DNA of 64,000 bases from Streptomyces sp. S465 (GCF_026898115.1 NZ_CP114036.1:9574870-9638869), one strand, 5' to 3'; shown: positions 36,957-48,226, counted from the stretch's first letter. Notes: generated from the letters alone by a model not told the origin. Numbers and translations: made by a program.

Positions 36957-37375
36957 TCACCCGTCCACCACCACGTCGAGCAGGTACGGGCTGGTGGCGG
37001 TGAGCGCGGCCCTCAGCGCGGGCACCAATTCGGCCGGATCGGCGACCTGTCTGCCCGCGCAGCCCTGGGCGGTGGCGAGTGCGGCGAAGTCCAGCCCGTC
37101 GAGTGTCGTGCCCACCGGTTTCCCCATGCCCAACCGGTCGGCGAAGCCCTCCACCGTGGCGTAACGGCGGTTGTTCACCACGATGACGGTGATCGGGAGA
37201 CGCAGCCGGGCCGCCGACCACAGCGCTTGGATGGCGTACCTGGCGGAGCCGTCGCCCACCACGGCGACCACCCGGGTTCCCGGCCTGCCCAGCGCCATGC
37301 CGACCGCTGCGGGAAGTCCGTGTCCCAGCGCGCCGCTCGCGGTCGTGTAGAAGGCGCTGATGCGCGAGCGCAGCC
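36957..37375 (-). pseudogene. C-terminal fragment of a benzoylformate-decarboxylase-like ThDP enzyme
   Basis: About 135 residues match only the C-terminal third of MdlC-type enzymes: FYTTASGALGHGLPAAVG, the ThDP motif GDGSARYAIQALWSAA with VVNNRRY, and the ending LLDVVVDG. The N-terminal ~380 residues are missing. Upstream of the match the frame runs into the antisense of the P450 gene, so the sequence was cut at about 37375. An intact enzyme would decarboxylate an aryl-glyoxylate, the very product of DpgC, to an aldehyde. Confidence 0.85.
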
Positions 37376-38526
37376 CGGCCCACCTGTCCGGAACGATCTT
37401 CGGCGGCACCTGGCTGATGTTCCGGTACGCCGACTGTGCGCGACTGATGAAGGACGAGCGGCTGTCCAACGCGCGCTCGGCGGTCCCGCTGCGCTTCCTC
37501 CCGCCCGAGCAGCGCGAGGAGTTCGCGGACATGATCGACATCTACGGCCGCTGGCTGGCGTTCCATGACGGCAAGGAGCACACCCGTAACCGCCGACAGG
37601 CCAACCGGGGCTATGTGCCGTTCACCGACGAGTACCTCGAGCCGCGTGTCCAGGGCATCGTCGACGGACTGCTCGACCGGGTCGACCCCACCGGGTTCGA
37701 CCTCATATCGGACGTCGCCTTCCTGCTGCCCGCGATGGTGATCGCCGATGTGCTCGGCGTCCCGGTCGAAGCACACGCCCGGCTCAACCGTTGGACGGAC
37801 GACATCGCGCACCTGTTCGGCTCGACCTCGGTTTCGGTGGAGCACCTGCGCCGGACCCGGAAGAGCACCCGGGAACTCGCCGACTTCCTCGCGTCCGAGG
37901 ACAACGCGCGCCGCTCGCGCACCGCGGGCGGCCTGCTGCACCGGTTACGGGAGACGGAGGTACACGGGTACCGCTTCTCCGAGCGCGACGTGGTCGCGCA
38001 GGCGGCGCTGCTGCTGTTCGCGGGCGTGGCGTCCATCCGGTACCTCATCGGCAACAGCGTGCGCGCCCTCGCCGACGTCCCCGCCGCCGAGCGGGATCTG
38101 CCGCTGCGCCCCGGCACCGTGGGCCCCGCCGTCGAAGAACTCCTGCGCGTGTGTACACCGGTCTCGTTCGTCGGACGCGTCGCGGGCGAGGACTTCGAGT
38201 ACACCGCTTCCGACGGGACCGTCGTCCCGCTGCGCAAGGGGCAGCCCCTGCTGCTGTACGTGGCCTCGGCCAACCGCGACCCCGACGTCTTCGAGCGCCC
38301 GGACGAGCTGGTCCTCGACCGGCCGCTGCCCAACCGGCATCTCACCTTCGGTATCGGCCGGCACCTCTGCTTCGGCGACCCGCTCGTGCGCCAGACGACC
38401 CGAATCGCGCTGAGCACCCTGTACCGCAGGTGGCCGGCTCTGCGGGTGCCGCCGCAGGCGACCGACTGGAACAACAACCTGGGCTTCCACGGCTTTACCT
38501 CGCTCTGGGTCACCGGCGGCGATTGA
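37360..38526 (+). CDS. Cytochrome P450, probably missing its extreme N-terminus
   Basis: 388 residues from the ATG at 37360 (AGAAGG just upstream, within the antisense of the decarboxylase fragment). The heme loop FGIGRHLCFGD gives Cys337. EELLR supplies the ExxR helix, and the I-helix reads LFAGVASIRYLIG rather than the usual AGxDTT. The protein begins almost directly at GGTWLMFRYADCARLM, so roughly 25-40 residues of the usual N-terminus are absent. It likely hydroxylates or couples the peptide or an aryl precursor, but may be damaged. The short upstream homology and head-to-head junction suggest both neighbours were cut by one rearrangement. Confidence 0.85.
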   Translation: MRERSPAHLSGTIFGGTWLMFRYADCARLMKDERLSNARSAVPLRFLPPEQREEFADMIDIYGRWLAFHDGKEHTRNRRQANRGYVPFTDEYLEPRVQGIVDGLLDRVDPTGFDLISDVAFLLPAMVIADVLGVPVEAHARLNRWTDDIAHLFGSTSVSVEHLRRTRKSTRELADFLASEDNARRSRTAGGLLHRLRETEVHGYRFSERDVVAQAALLLFAGVASIRYLIGNSVRALADVPAAERDLPLRPGTVGPAVEELLRVCTPVSFVGRVAGEDFEYTASDGTVVPLRKGQPLLLYVASANRDPDVFERPDELVLDRPLPNRHLTFGIGRHLCFGDPLVRQTTRIALSTLYRRWPALRVPPQATDWNNNLGFHGFTSLWVTGGD

Positions 38527-38745
38527 GTACCGGACCGGCCTGTACACCGCGTACCGCCGGTTCCCGGCCTGGTTCCGAGCCGGGGTCCGGGACCGGATGC
38601 GCCGGACGGCGCCCGGCGAACCAGCGGTCGCAGGCCCGCCCGGCCTCGCGAACCGTCGGCCTGGTCGCCGTGCTCGTCCGCCACCAGCGGCTATCCACCT
38701 CACCACCCGGACCGGACTCCTCAGAGCGGACAGGAGAACACCACC

Positions 38746-40167
38746 GTGACAGCATCCACCGTTCACAGTGTCGTCAACGGCAAGCGGGTCGAGCCGCTCC
38801 CGGGCACCGAACACCTCGAGGTGCTCGACCCGTGCACCGGCGAAGCGCGGCTACACGTACCGTGCACCGGGGCCGAAGACATCGACCGCGCCATGCGCGC
38901 GGCGGCGTCGGCCTTCGAGGAGTGGTCGCGGACCACACCTGGCGAGCGTCAGTCGGCGCTGCTCGAGCTGGCCGACGCCGTCACCGGGCAGGCCGCCGAG
39001 TTCAGCGAGGCGGAGCTGCGTGACACCGGAAGCCGGGACGCCGCGGGCGAGATCCGCGGGATCGTCGACGAACTGCGCTTCTTCGCCGGTGCCGCGCGGC
39101 TGCTCGACGGTGTGGCGGGGGGCGAGTACGCACCGGGGCACACCTCCTACACCCGGCGCGAACCGGTGGGAGTGTGCGCGCAACTCGCGCCGTGGAACTT
39201 TCCGCTGCTGATGGCGGTGTTGAAGGCGGCTCCGGCGATCGCCGCCGGGAACACCGTCGTGTTCAAGCCTGGGCAGACCACCCCCTCGTCGGCGCTCATG
39301 CTGGCCGACCTCGCCACCCGGATCCTGCCGCCCGGCGTGTTCAACGTGGTCTGCGGCGGCCCCGCGACGGGGCGGCTCATGGTCGAGCACCCGGTGCCCG
39401 CCGCGGTCTCGCTGACCGGATCGGTCGCCGCCGGTGTGGACGTGGCCACCCGTGCCGCCGCCACGCTCAAGCGCACCCACCTCGAACTGGGCGGCAAGAC
39501 CCCGGTCCTCGTGTGCGCCGACGCCGACATCGCCGACGCCGCACGGACCATTGTCACCGGGGCGGTCACCAACGCCGGGCAGGACTGCACGGCCGCCAGC
39601 CGGGTCCTGGTGGCCGACGCGGTGCACGACCTGCTGCTCGAGGCGCTCGTGGCGGAGGCTTCGACACGGCGCCCCGGTCCGCCCCCGGAACCCGGCAGCG
39701 CGTACGGGCCGCTGAACAACCCCGAGCAACTGGCGCGCGTGCAGGGATGCGTCGACGCGCTGCCGCCACAGGCACGAGTGGTCACGGGTGGCCACAGGGT
39801 GGGCGACCGAGGCTTCTTCTACGCCCCCACCGTCATCGACGGAGTGCGCGGGGAGGACGACATCACCCCTACGGAGATCTTCGGCCCCGTGATCACCGTC
39901 GAGCGCTGCACCGACGAAGCGGACGCCCTCCGGCGGGCCAACTCCTCACCATACGGCCTCGCTTCCGCCGTCTGGACCACCGATCACCGAAGGGCGATGC
40001 GGCTCTCGGCGGAGCTCGCCTACGGCACCGTATGGGTCGACACCCACCTGCAGTTCCCGTCGGAACTGCCGCACGGTGGCTTTCGCCAGTCCGGCCACGG
40101 CAAGGATCTGTCACGATACGGTTTCGAGGCGTACACACGGGTCAAGCAAGTGACACACCGCCTATAG
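38746..40167 (+). CDS. NAD(P)-dependent aldehyde dehydrogenase
   Basis: 473 residues, GTG start with AGGAGA 9 nt upstream. Family motifs: PWNFPLLM, FKPGQTTPSSA, LELGGKTP (catalytic Glu), NAGQDCTAAS (catalytic Cys281) and EIFGPVITV. It is closest in feel to betaine- and aminobutyraldehyde-type dehydrogenases. Beside dpgA-C and a benzoylformate-decarboxylase fragment, it could have oxidised 3,5-dihydroxybenzaldehyde to 3,5-dihydroxybenzoate, an mdlC/mdlD-like branch, before the decarboxylase was lost. The MFS gene begins 4 bp after its stop. Confidence 0.88.
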   Translation: MTASTVHSVVNGKRVEPLPGTEHLEVLDPCTGEARLHVPCTGAEDIDRAMRAAASAFEEWSRTTPGERQSALLELADAVTGQAAEFSEAELRDTGSRDAAGEIRGIVDELRFFAGAARLLDGVAGGEYAPGHTSYTRREPVGVCAQLAPWNFPLLMAVLKAAPAIAAGNTVVFKPGQTTPSSALMLADLATRILPPGVFNVVCGGPATGRLMVEHPVPAAVSLTGSVAAGVDVATRAAATLKRTHLELGGKTPVLVCADADIADAARTIVTGAVTNAGQDCTAASRVLVADAVHDLLLEALVAEASTRRPGPPPEPGSAYGPLNNPEQLARVQGCVDALPPQARVVTGGHRVGDRGFFYAPTVIDGVRGEDDITPTEIFGPVITVERCTDEADALRRANSSPYGLASAVWTTDHRRAMRLSAELAYGTVWVDTHLQFPSELPHGGFRQSGHGKDLSRYGFEAYTRVKQVTHRL

Positions 40168-40170
40168 CAG

Positions 40171-41562
40171 TTGGATTCGACGATCGTGGAACGTTCCCCC
40201 GGCGTTTTCGCGCCGCAGTGGCGACTCACCAGCATCGGCATCGCCGTGGCCATCAGCCTGTTCGCGTTCGAGGGTCTGGCGGTCGCGACCGCGATGCCCT
40301 CGGCGGTGCGCGAGCTGCGCGGGCTCGCCTTCTTCGGCTGGTCCTACAGCGCCTTCTTGGTCATGAACATGGTGGGCCTCGGCGCGGCGGGCCAGTGGTG
40401 CGACCGCGTCGGTCCGCGCAGGCCGCTGCTCACCGGCATCGCCGTGTTCACCGTCGGCCTGCTGGTGGCGGGAACCGCTGTGAACATGGCGATATTCGTC
40501 CTGGGCAGGAGCGCGCAGGGAATCGGCGTCGGGCTGGCCTCGACCGCGGTGTTCAAGATCGTGGCCACCGCCTACCCGCCGGAACTGCGCCCCCGGGCAC
40601 TGGCCATCATCTCCGCGGCCTACGTCGTGCCGGCGCTGGTCGGGCCGATCCTCTCGGGCACGATCACCGCGCACGTCGGGTGGCGCTGGGTGTTCCTCGG
40701 CCTGGTGCCGCTGGCACTGGCCTGTGGAGGGGCGCTGCTCCGCGCTCTTCGCATGTCGGCCGCGCCCCGGAGCACACCGGCGGGCGGATTCCGCAAGCCC
40801 CTGTTCGCGCTGCTCGCCGGGGGTGGGGTCGTCCTGCTCCAGACGGGGGGAAACGCCGTCGTCGCCGGGCGGACGCCGCTGACCGTGCTCCTGCTGGGGG
40901 CGGGCCTGCTGGCGCTGGTGGCAGGGCTGCGGGAACTGCTGCCCCGGGGGTCGACCCGGCTGCGCCAGGGAGTGCCCGCCGTGATCGCGGTGCGCGGCCT
41001 GCTGGCGGGGACGTTCTACGCGGTGGAGTCCGTCGTGCCGCTGACCCTCGCCACGCTCCACGGTTTCGGGACCGCGGCCGCGGGCCTGCCCTTGCTGGCG
41101 GGTTCCATCGGCTGGTGGGCCGGGGCCCAGGCGCAGGGCCGGATCTCCAAGATGACGAGGCCGTCGCTGCTTCGGTGCGGTCTCATCGCCCTGGCGTGCT
41201 GCTTCGTGGGCATGGCGGCCCTGTGTCTTGAGGGGGCTCCAGGGTGGCCGGTGTACCTGCTGTGGATCGTGGGCGGGCTGGGCATGGGGATGTCCGTTCC
41301 CACCACCGGTGTACTCGTACTCGAACAGTCCGCCGAGGACGAGACGGGAGCGAACTCGTCGGCGCTGCAGATCAGCGACGTGACCGCGGCTGGCCTGGGC
41401 ACGAGTGGGGCCGGGGTGCTCGTCGGGGCCACCGCGTCCGGGCACCTGGGGTTCGGCGCCGCAATGGGAGTGCTGGGCCTGGTGGCCGCGGCCGTCTGCG
41501 CCGCCGCGGCGGTGGGTGCCTCGCGCACCGCCCCCGCGGGGGGAAGTACCGCTGTGGGCTGA
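40171..41562 (+). CDS. MFS drug exporter
   Basis: 463 residues with at least 12 hydrophobic spans. The MFS loop GQWCDRVGPRRPLL (motif A) follows the second span and GRSAQGIGVG lies in the fourth. The start is TTG 40171 or GTG 40186; neither has a Shine-Dalgarno, and the close spacing to the aldehyde dehydrogenase stop suggests coupling. It is an efflux family of the proton antiporter type. By location it is probably for export of, or resistance to, the cluster product. Confidence 0.88.
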   Translation: MDSTIVERSPGVFAPQWRLTSIGIAVAISLFAFEGLAVATAMPSAVRELRGLAFFGWSYSAFLVMNMVGLGAAGQWCDRVGPRRPLLTGIAVFTVGLLVAGTAVNMAIFVLGRSAQGIGVGLASTAVFKIVATAYPPELRPRALAIISAAYVVPALVGPILSGTITAHVGWRWVFLGLVPLALACGGALLRALRMSAAPRSTPAGGFRKPLFALLAGGGVVLLQTGGNAVVAGRTPLTVLLLGAGLLALVAGLRELLPRGSTRLRQGVPAVIAVRGLLAGTFYAVESVVPLTLATLHGFGTAAAGLPLLAGSIGWWAGAQAQGRISKMTRPSLLRCGLIALACCFVGMAALCLEGAPGWPVYLLWIVGGLGMGMSVPTTGVLVLEQSAEDETGANSSALQISDVTAAGLGTSGAGVLVGATASGHLGFGAAMGVLGLVAAAVCAAAAVGASRTAPAGGSTAVG

Positions 41563-41631
41563 GCCGCACGGCCCCGCGCGCACCGTGCGCACCAACAAAC
41601 GGCTGGCATGTCTCGTCGGTAGGTCGCTAGC

Positions 41632-41664
41632 ATGACCCGCATGTCGACTCCGCGTGTTTCCTAG
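41632..41664 (+). CDS. Possible 10-codon leader peptide upstream of the ABC-F gene
   Basis: ATG ACC CGC ATG TCG ACT CCG CGT GTT TCC TAG encodes MTRMSTPRVS and stops 58 nt before the ABC-F start. A TAGCAT at 41628-41633 could be a -10 element, making the second ATG (41641) nearly leaderless. ABC-F resistance genes are often controlled by attenuation through short leader ORFs, so this deserves a note, although no terminator/antiterminator pair was worked out. Confidence 0.35.
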   Translation: MTRMSTPRVS

Positions 41665-41722
41665 CGACCCACCCTCGCCCAAGGGGACAGGTCTGCCTTC
41701 AGGAAGACGCGGAGAGTTTTCA

Positions 41723-43324
<1,602 letters not shown>

Positions 43325-43446
43325 TCTGGGACAACGGCACGCCGCCCGCTCCGTCGGGACCTGGCCCCTTGCGAACCCGTACCGGCAGAACGCCATACGG
43401 CCATACCCGGTCCTTCCCGGACCGGCCGATTCGCTGAGGGAGCACC

Positions 43447-44229
43447 ATGCACGACCTGAAAGGCCGCACAGCACTGGTCACCGGTTCCTCGCGCGGGATC
43501 GGCCGCGGCATCGCCGAGCGGCTGGCGGCGGACGGCGCCCATGTGGCCGTCCACTACGGACACGACGAGCAGGCCGCCCGGAAGGCCGTGGCACATATCC
43601 GCGAACGTGGCGGGGAGGCGTTCGCCGTCGGCGCCGACCTGTCGACGGTCGCCGGGGTGGACCGCCTGCTCGCCGAGGCGAGTTCCCGGTTCGCCGACGG
43701 CGGCAGGGACAGACTCGACGTGCTGGTCAACAACGCGGGCTTCAGTACGACGTTCTTCGAGGCCACCACACCCGAGATCTTCGACAGGCTGTTCGCGGTG
43801 AATGCCCGGGCACCCTTCTTCCTGGTGCAGCGCGCGCTGCCACTGCTCGCCGACGGCGGCAGGGTGGTGTCCGTCTCCTCCGCCGCGGTCCGGGTTGCGG
43901 TGGCGGACGTGGCCTACACGATGGCCAAGGCCGCGGTGGTGGCGATGAACCGGACCCTGGCGCACCTGCTGGGTGAGCGTGGCATCACGGTGAACACCGT
44001 GGCCCCAGGCGCCGTGGACACCGACCTGACCGCTGCGGAGCGGCGGGAGCAGCCGGAGACCAGGCAGGTCATCATCGACATGACCGCGCTCGGCCGGATC
44101 GGCGCCCCCGCCGATGTCGCCGACGTCGTGGCGTTCCTCGCCTCGGATGACGCGAGGTGGGTCACCGGACAGCTCATCGAGGTCAGCGGTGGCCTGTTCC
44201 TGGGGCTTCCCCCGGGGCTCGCACACTGA
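43447..44229 (+). CDS. Short-chain dehydrogenase/reductase (FabG-like)
   Basis: 260 residues, ATG with GAGGGAG 4 nt upstream. Motifs: TGSSRGIG (cofactor), LVNNAG, Tyr-Thr-Met-Ala-Lys (catalytic YxxxK), and NTVAPGAVDTDLT. It is a classical NADPH-preferring SDR of the 3-oxoacyl reductase/sugar-dehydrogenase type. The substrate cannot be predicted. Unlike the SDR at 36 kb, all catalytic motifs are canonical. Confidence 0.88.
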   Translation: MHDLKGRTALVTGSSRGIGRGIAERLAADGAHVAVHYGHDEQAARKAVAHIRERGGEAFAVGADLSTVAGVDRLLAEASSRFADGGRDRLDVLVNNAGFSTTFFEATTPEIFDRLFAVNARAPFFLVQRALPLLADGGRVVSVSSAAVRVAVADVAYTMAKAAVVAMNRTLAHLLGERGITVNTVAPGAVDTDLTAAERREQPETRQVIIDMTALGRIGAPADVADVVAFLASDDARWVTGQLIEVSGGLFLGLPPGLAH

Positions 44230-44329
44230 CCGCGTCCGCCAACGACAGAGGGGAGGGGTCCGTGTTCCCAGGCCCTGTCCGGGCGACCTTCGACACTGCG
44301 ACCTCAGCGGCCGCGCCTGGTCGCCCTCG

Positions 44330-44767
44330 CACTGGGCGCTGCTGTCGGCATGCCCCCGGCTACCGCGGGGAGGCGCCCGCCGGCGTCGCGGGCCCGCCGC
44401 ACTGGTGGGCCACGGTGTCGGCGCCATCGCGGCGCTGGTCACCGATACCGCCACCGGCAGAAGCCTGTTCGGCGCCCAGCAGATGCGCGAGCACCGCGAC
44501 TGGTCCGAGCAGGAGTGGGACGCGGAGGTGACCGCGCTCACCGAGTCGGGCCTCCTGGACTCCTCCGGGCGGTTGACCGAGACGGGCAGGCGGCTGCGCT
44601 CCCGGATCGAGGACGCGACCGACGCCGCCGCGGCTCCCCCCTACCGATCCTTGGGAGCCGAACGCGCGGAACGGCTCATCGCGCTGTGCAAGCCGCTCCG
44701 CGATGCCGTGGTCGCCTCGGGCGACCTGCCTCGCGACGACGCGGCGGGCCGGCCCGCCCACGAGTGA
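44330..44767 (+). pseudogene. 5'-truncated SCO6745-family protein
   Basis: The last ~120 residues (LFGAQQMREHRDWSEQEWDA, LTESGLLDSSGRLTETGRRL, DAAAAPPYRSLGAERAERL) resemble the C-terminus of a widespread ~270-residue Streptomyces family of the SCO6745 kind, with a winged-helix-like fold. The N-terminal half is missing, and a start such as GTG 44405 has no ribosome site. It looks like a leftover of a deletion next to the SDR gene. Confidence 0.55.
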
Positions 44768-45104
44768 GGTTGCACCCACCACCGTCCACCCGCACCGGTA
44801 GTACCCGCCGACCACCGGTGCCTACGTGAGAGGAGCCCCCGCACACCACCCGCCGGCCGTTGCCCACCCACCACCTTCTATGCGCCGTCCCGCCACGGGT
44901 CGCGTCCGTACCGCCATCCGGACGTGGCCCGCTCCTCAAGCAGGTCGTCCGCTCCGCGGCAACACCGCGGAGCTCGGCGTCGGGACCGCTCCACCGCCAG
45001 GAGCGGCACCCGATGCCGAGCGGTGCGCACCACCTGCGGTCCCCTGCCCCGTCGCGCGACCAATCCCCAGCGGAGCTACCCGACTCACGCAGTGGAAGTG
45101 ATCC
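44768..45104. other. Spacer without recognisable gene
   Basis: Proline/arginine-rich shadow frames only. No repeat, RNA or clear promoter was seen. Confidence 0.4.
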
Positions 45105-45705
45105 ATGGACGTCACCACACTCATCGACACGGTCGCACAGATCAAGAGTGAGGCCGACGAGCTCGCACACCAGGAGATCATCGACAGGCTCTCCGGCCCG
45201 CTCGCGGAGTTCACCACCTTGACGGAGAACCAGGACTTCGCCGAGGCGTACAGCCCGAGCGGGAACTACACGCGGCTGCTGCTGAACGACCCGCAGGAGC
45301 CCTACCAGATCGTCCTCGTTTTCTGGGGCCCGGGACGGGGGAGCCCGATACACGACCACGACGACACGATCGGCGCGGTCAGCGCGCTCATCGGCGAGGC
45401 GAAGGAAATCAAGTACAGCGTCACCCGGTGCGAGGGCGAACACGTCGAAACTCACCCAGGGCAGCGAGTTCATCATCGCGCCCGGCAGGGTCACCCCGAT
45501 CCTGCCCGAGGACGACAAGCAACTGCACCTGATGGTCAATGAAGAGACGCGCTGGGCGGCCACCGTCCACGTCTACCTCACCGCGATCCACCACTACCGG
45601 CAGTACGAGCCCGCACCGGACGGTTCTTTCCACACGGCCGAGACCTCGCTGTGGTTCGACGAGTGTGGAGTCGGGCGCAAGATGACCAGGAGCACCCGTT
45701 CCTGA
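45105..45705 (+). pseudogene. Cysteine-dioxygenase-like cupin with a frameshift
   Basis: The first frame from ATG 45105 carries the cupin core SPIHDHDDTIGAVSALIGEA (HxH metal ligands). It goes out of frame near 45449. The next frame continues collinearly with LTQGSEFIIAPGRVTPILPE, LHLMVN (third His) and a family-like end at 45705, about 200 residues in total. Cysteine dioxygenases oxidise thiols to sulfinates. The next gene is an adenylation domain, so the pair may have made and activated an unusual amino acid. A single-base indel explains the break. Confidence 0.7.
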
Positions 45706-45787
45706 CCTCGCCAGGGCACACCTCCCGGCCGCCGGGGCGCGCCACGCCCACCGTGCGCGTCCGGTCCCGTAGAAAAAGGGGGTAACG

Positions 45788-46385
45788 ATGGACATGCTCG
45801 ACGCCGTGGCCCGCCAGGTCCGCCTGGCGCCGGATGCACCGGCGCTCACCGACCACCGGGGCACCCGGTTGACCTACGCCGAACTCCACTCCGCCGCCCG
45901 CGCGGCGGCCGGCGCCCTGATCTCCCTCGGCGTGCGCCCCGGGGACCGCGTCGGGCTGGTGTTGCCCCGCACCGCTGACCTGTTCGTCCTCAAACTCGCC
46001 GTGCTGCTCGCGGGTGCCTGCTTCACGCCCTTGGACCAAGCCCAGCCACCGGACCGGCTACGCCTGCTGCTGAGGCGCGCCTCCGTGGCGCTGCTGGTCA
46101 CCGACGACGACGAACTGGCCGGGGCCGCCGGCGTCCCCGCGGTCCGGCCCGAGGGGCTGACGGCCCGGGAAGGCCCCGCCCCGCGCGATCCGGGTGCCCG
46201 GCCGGAGCACCCCGCCTACTGTCTGTTCACCTCGGGATCGACGGGGACGCCGGTGGGCACCCTGATCAGCCGTGCCGCGCTGGACGTCTACGTCGCCGCG
46301 TTCGCGCGGCTGGTGGGGGCCTCGCCACAACAGCGCGGAGCGCAGATCGGCTCGCCCGGGTTCGACGTCACCATCGACGACGGTG
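45788..46385 (+). pseudogene. Stand-alone NRPS adenylation domain, cut by an insertion sequence
   Basis: ATG 45788 with AAGGGGGT upstream. About 199 residues match an A-domain N-terminus: RLTYAELH, GVRPGDRVGLVLPRT, the phosphate loop LFTSGSTGTPVG (Lys replaced by Val), and the pocket strand GSPGFDVTIDD. Homology stops there, exactly where ISL3-type transposase sequence begins in another frame. The remaining ~300 residues, including the adenylation lysine, are lost. It was probably an independent loading enzyme for the neighbouring pathway. Confidence 0.85.
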
Positions 46386-47756
46386 CGGGAACACCAAGTG
46401 CCCACGTCAGACGTTCGTGGAGCAGATATCTGGCCTCACCCGCAGGCATGGCCAGCGCACCGAGCGACTGCGTTCCATCCTGACCGCAGTCGGCCTCGCT
46501 CTGGCTGGTCGAGCCGGCGCCCGCCTGGCTGCCGTGCTTGGCATGTCCATCAGCCGGAGTACGGTCTTACGCCTGGTCAAGGCGCTGCCCGAGCCGGAGG
46601 TGCCGACGCCTCGGGTGGTCGGCGTCGACGAGTACGCCACCCGTAAGGGCCGCCACTATGGCACTGTCCTGGTGGACGTCGAGACCAGTCGGCCGATTGA
46701 CCTCCTGCCTGATCGAGAAGCATCGAGCCTGGCCGCCTGGCTCGCCCAGCGGCCAGGGATCGAGGTCGTCTGCCGGGACCGCGCGCTGTTCTTCGCGGAA
46801 GGCGCCACTGCCGGGGCACCCCAGGCGACGCAGGTCGCCGACCGCTGGCACTTGTGGCACAACCTCGGGGAAGCCGCTGAGCGGGCGGTCGCCCGCCACC
46901 GCCAGTGCCTCCGCGTCCTGGTCCCCGATCGCGAGGCGAAGGCCGAACCACCCGTGCCGCCCGAGCAGAAGGCGGACTCTCCCTGGCGGAGCGAGCGGTT
47001 CGCCAACCGCGTCCGAGCCCGGCACGCCACGGTCCACGCGCTGCTGGAAGCCGGCCACAGCCGCCGCTCCATCAGGCGTCAGCTCCAGATGACCCACCGA
47101 CCGTCAAGAGCCTCGCCGACGCTGCGAAGCCGGAAGACCTCTTTCGCAGTCAGTGGCAGCACAACAGGACCTCCGTCCTCGACGATTACAAGCTCTACCT
47201 GGACGAACGCTGGGACGAGGGCTGCACCAACGCCTGGAAACTCTGGGAGGAGATCGTTCCCTTGGGCTATCGCGGCAGCTACGGCCGGGTCAGCGCATAC
47301 CTGCGAGCGAAGCGCACCTCGCCACGGCCGGTCGCCGCGCAGCAGCCGGCACCCTGTGTGGTGACCAGATGGATCCTCAGCCGACCCGAGACGCTGACCG
47401 AGATCGAACAGCTCCGGCTCAAGGCCGTCCTGGCCAACTGCCCCGAACTCGATGCCCTGACCCGTCACGTCCGGTCCTTCGCCCACATGCTCACCGAACG
47501 CCAGGGTGAACGACTCCCGCAGTGGCTCGACGCCGTCCGCCAGGACGACCTGCCCAGCCTCCACATTCTCGCGGCCGGAATCGACCGAGATCGCGACGCG
47601 GTCATCGCCGGCCTGACGCTGCCCTGCAGCTCCGGAGTCGTCGAAGGCCACGTCAACCGGATCAAGATGCTCAAGCGCCAGATGTTCGGCCGCGCAGGCT
47701 TCGACCTCCTGCGCAAACGGGTCCGCTCACCCCGTAGTCATGTTGTCAGTCCCTGA
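46376..47756 (+). mobile_element. ISL3-family transposase, truncated at the 5' end and frameshifted
   Basis: From about 46376 one frame reads RRCGNTKCPRQTFVEQISGL, the end of the N-terminal zinc-binding region. It continues with GVDEYATRKG (first acidic residue of the DDE set), LFFAEG and WHLWHNL to about 47097. After a one-base shift the next frame gives SLADAAKPEDLFRSQW, TNAWKLWEEI and the C-terminal SGVVEGHVNRIKMLKRQMFG, with stop at 47754-47756. The first ~90 residues are missing and no terminal repeats were found, so it is a dead fragment. Its left edge abuts the broken adenylation gene. Confidence 0.85.
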
Positions 47757-47794
47757 TGCGAGGATCCGGGCGACCTTACGCAAGGGAGATCAGC

Positions 47795-48226
47795 ATGGGC
47801 ACCTGGGATACCGGTCCCTTCGACAACGACACAGCCGCAGACTTCGCCAACGCTCTCGACGACGCCGAGCCCGAGGCGCGCGAAGCCCTGATCCGAGGCG
47901 TCCTCATCCGGACGATCGACGCCACCGGCTATCTCACGGAAGCAGAAGAGGCGGTGGCCGCCGCTGCACTCATCGCGGCGCAATGCCCGGGAGGCGAACC
48001 CGTCGACAAGTCCTACGGTCCGGAAACACCTATGCCCGTGTTCCCTTCCGACCTTCGGGCACTCGCCGACAAAGCCCTCGCCCGCATCGCCAGCGACGAG
48101 GACGGGCCGGCTTCAAACTGGGTCGACCCGGAGGACTGGAAGCAGTGGCGAGCCATACTGACGCGCCTTCGCGCCGTGCTTGCCCCGCCACCCCCTTCAA
48201 TCGCTGCATTCGATGTCCAGCCATAA
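47795..48226 (+). CDS. DUF4259-family protein
   Basis: 143 residues. ATG 47795 with AGGGAG 8 nt upstream, 38 nt after the transposase stop. The opening MGTWDTGPFDNDTAADFA is the hallmark of the small acidic DUF4259 family of actinomycetes. Function is unknown. There are no membrane segments, and Asp/Glu/Ala dominate. It is the first intact gene to the right of the decayed region and has no evident link to the peptide cluster. Confidence 0.85.
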   Translation: MGTWDTGPFDNDTAADFANALDDAEPEAREALIRGVLIRTIDATGYLTEAEEAVAAAALIAAQCPGGEPVDKSYGPETPMPVFPSDLRALADKALARIASDEDGPASNWVDPEDWKQWRAILTRLRAVLAPPPPSIAAFDVQP

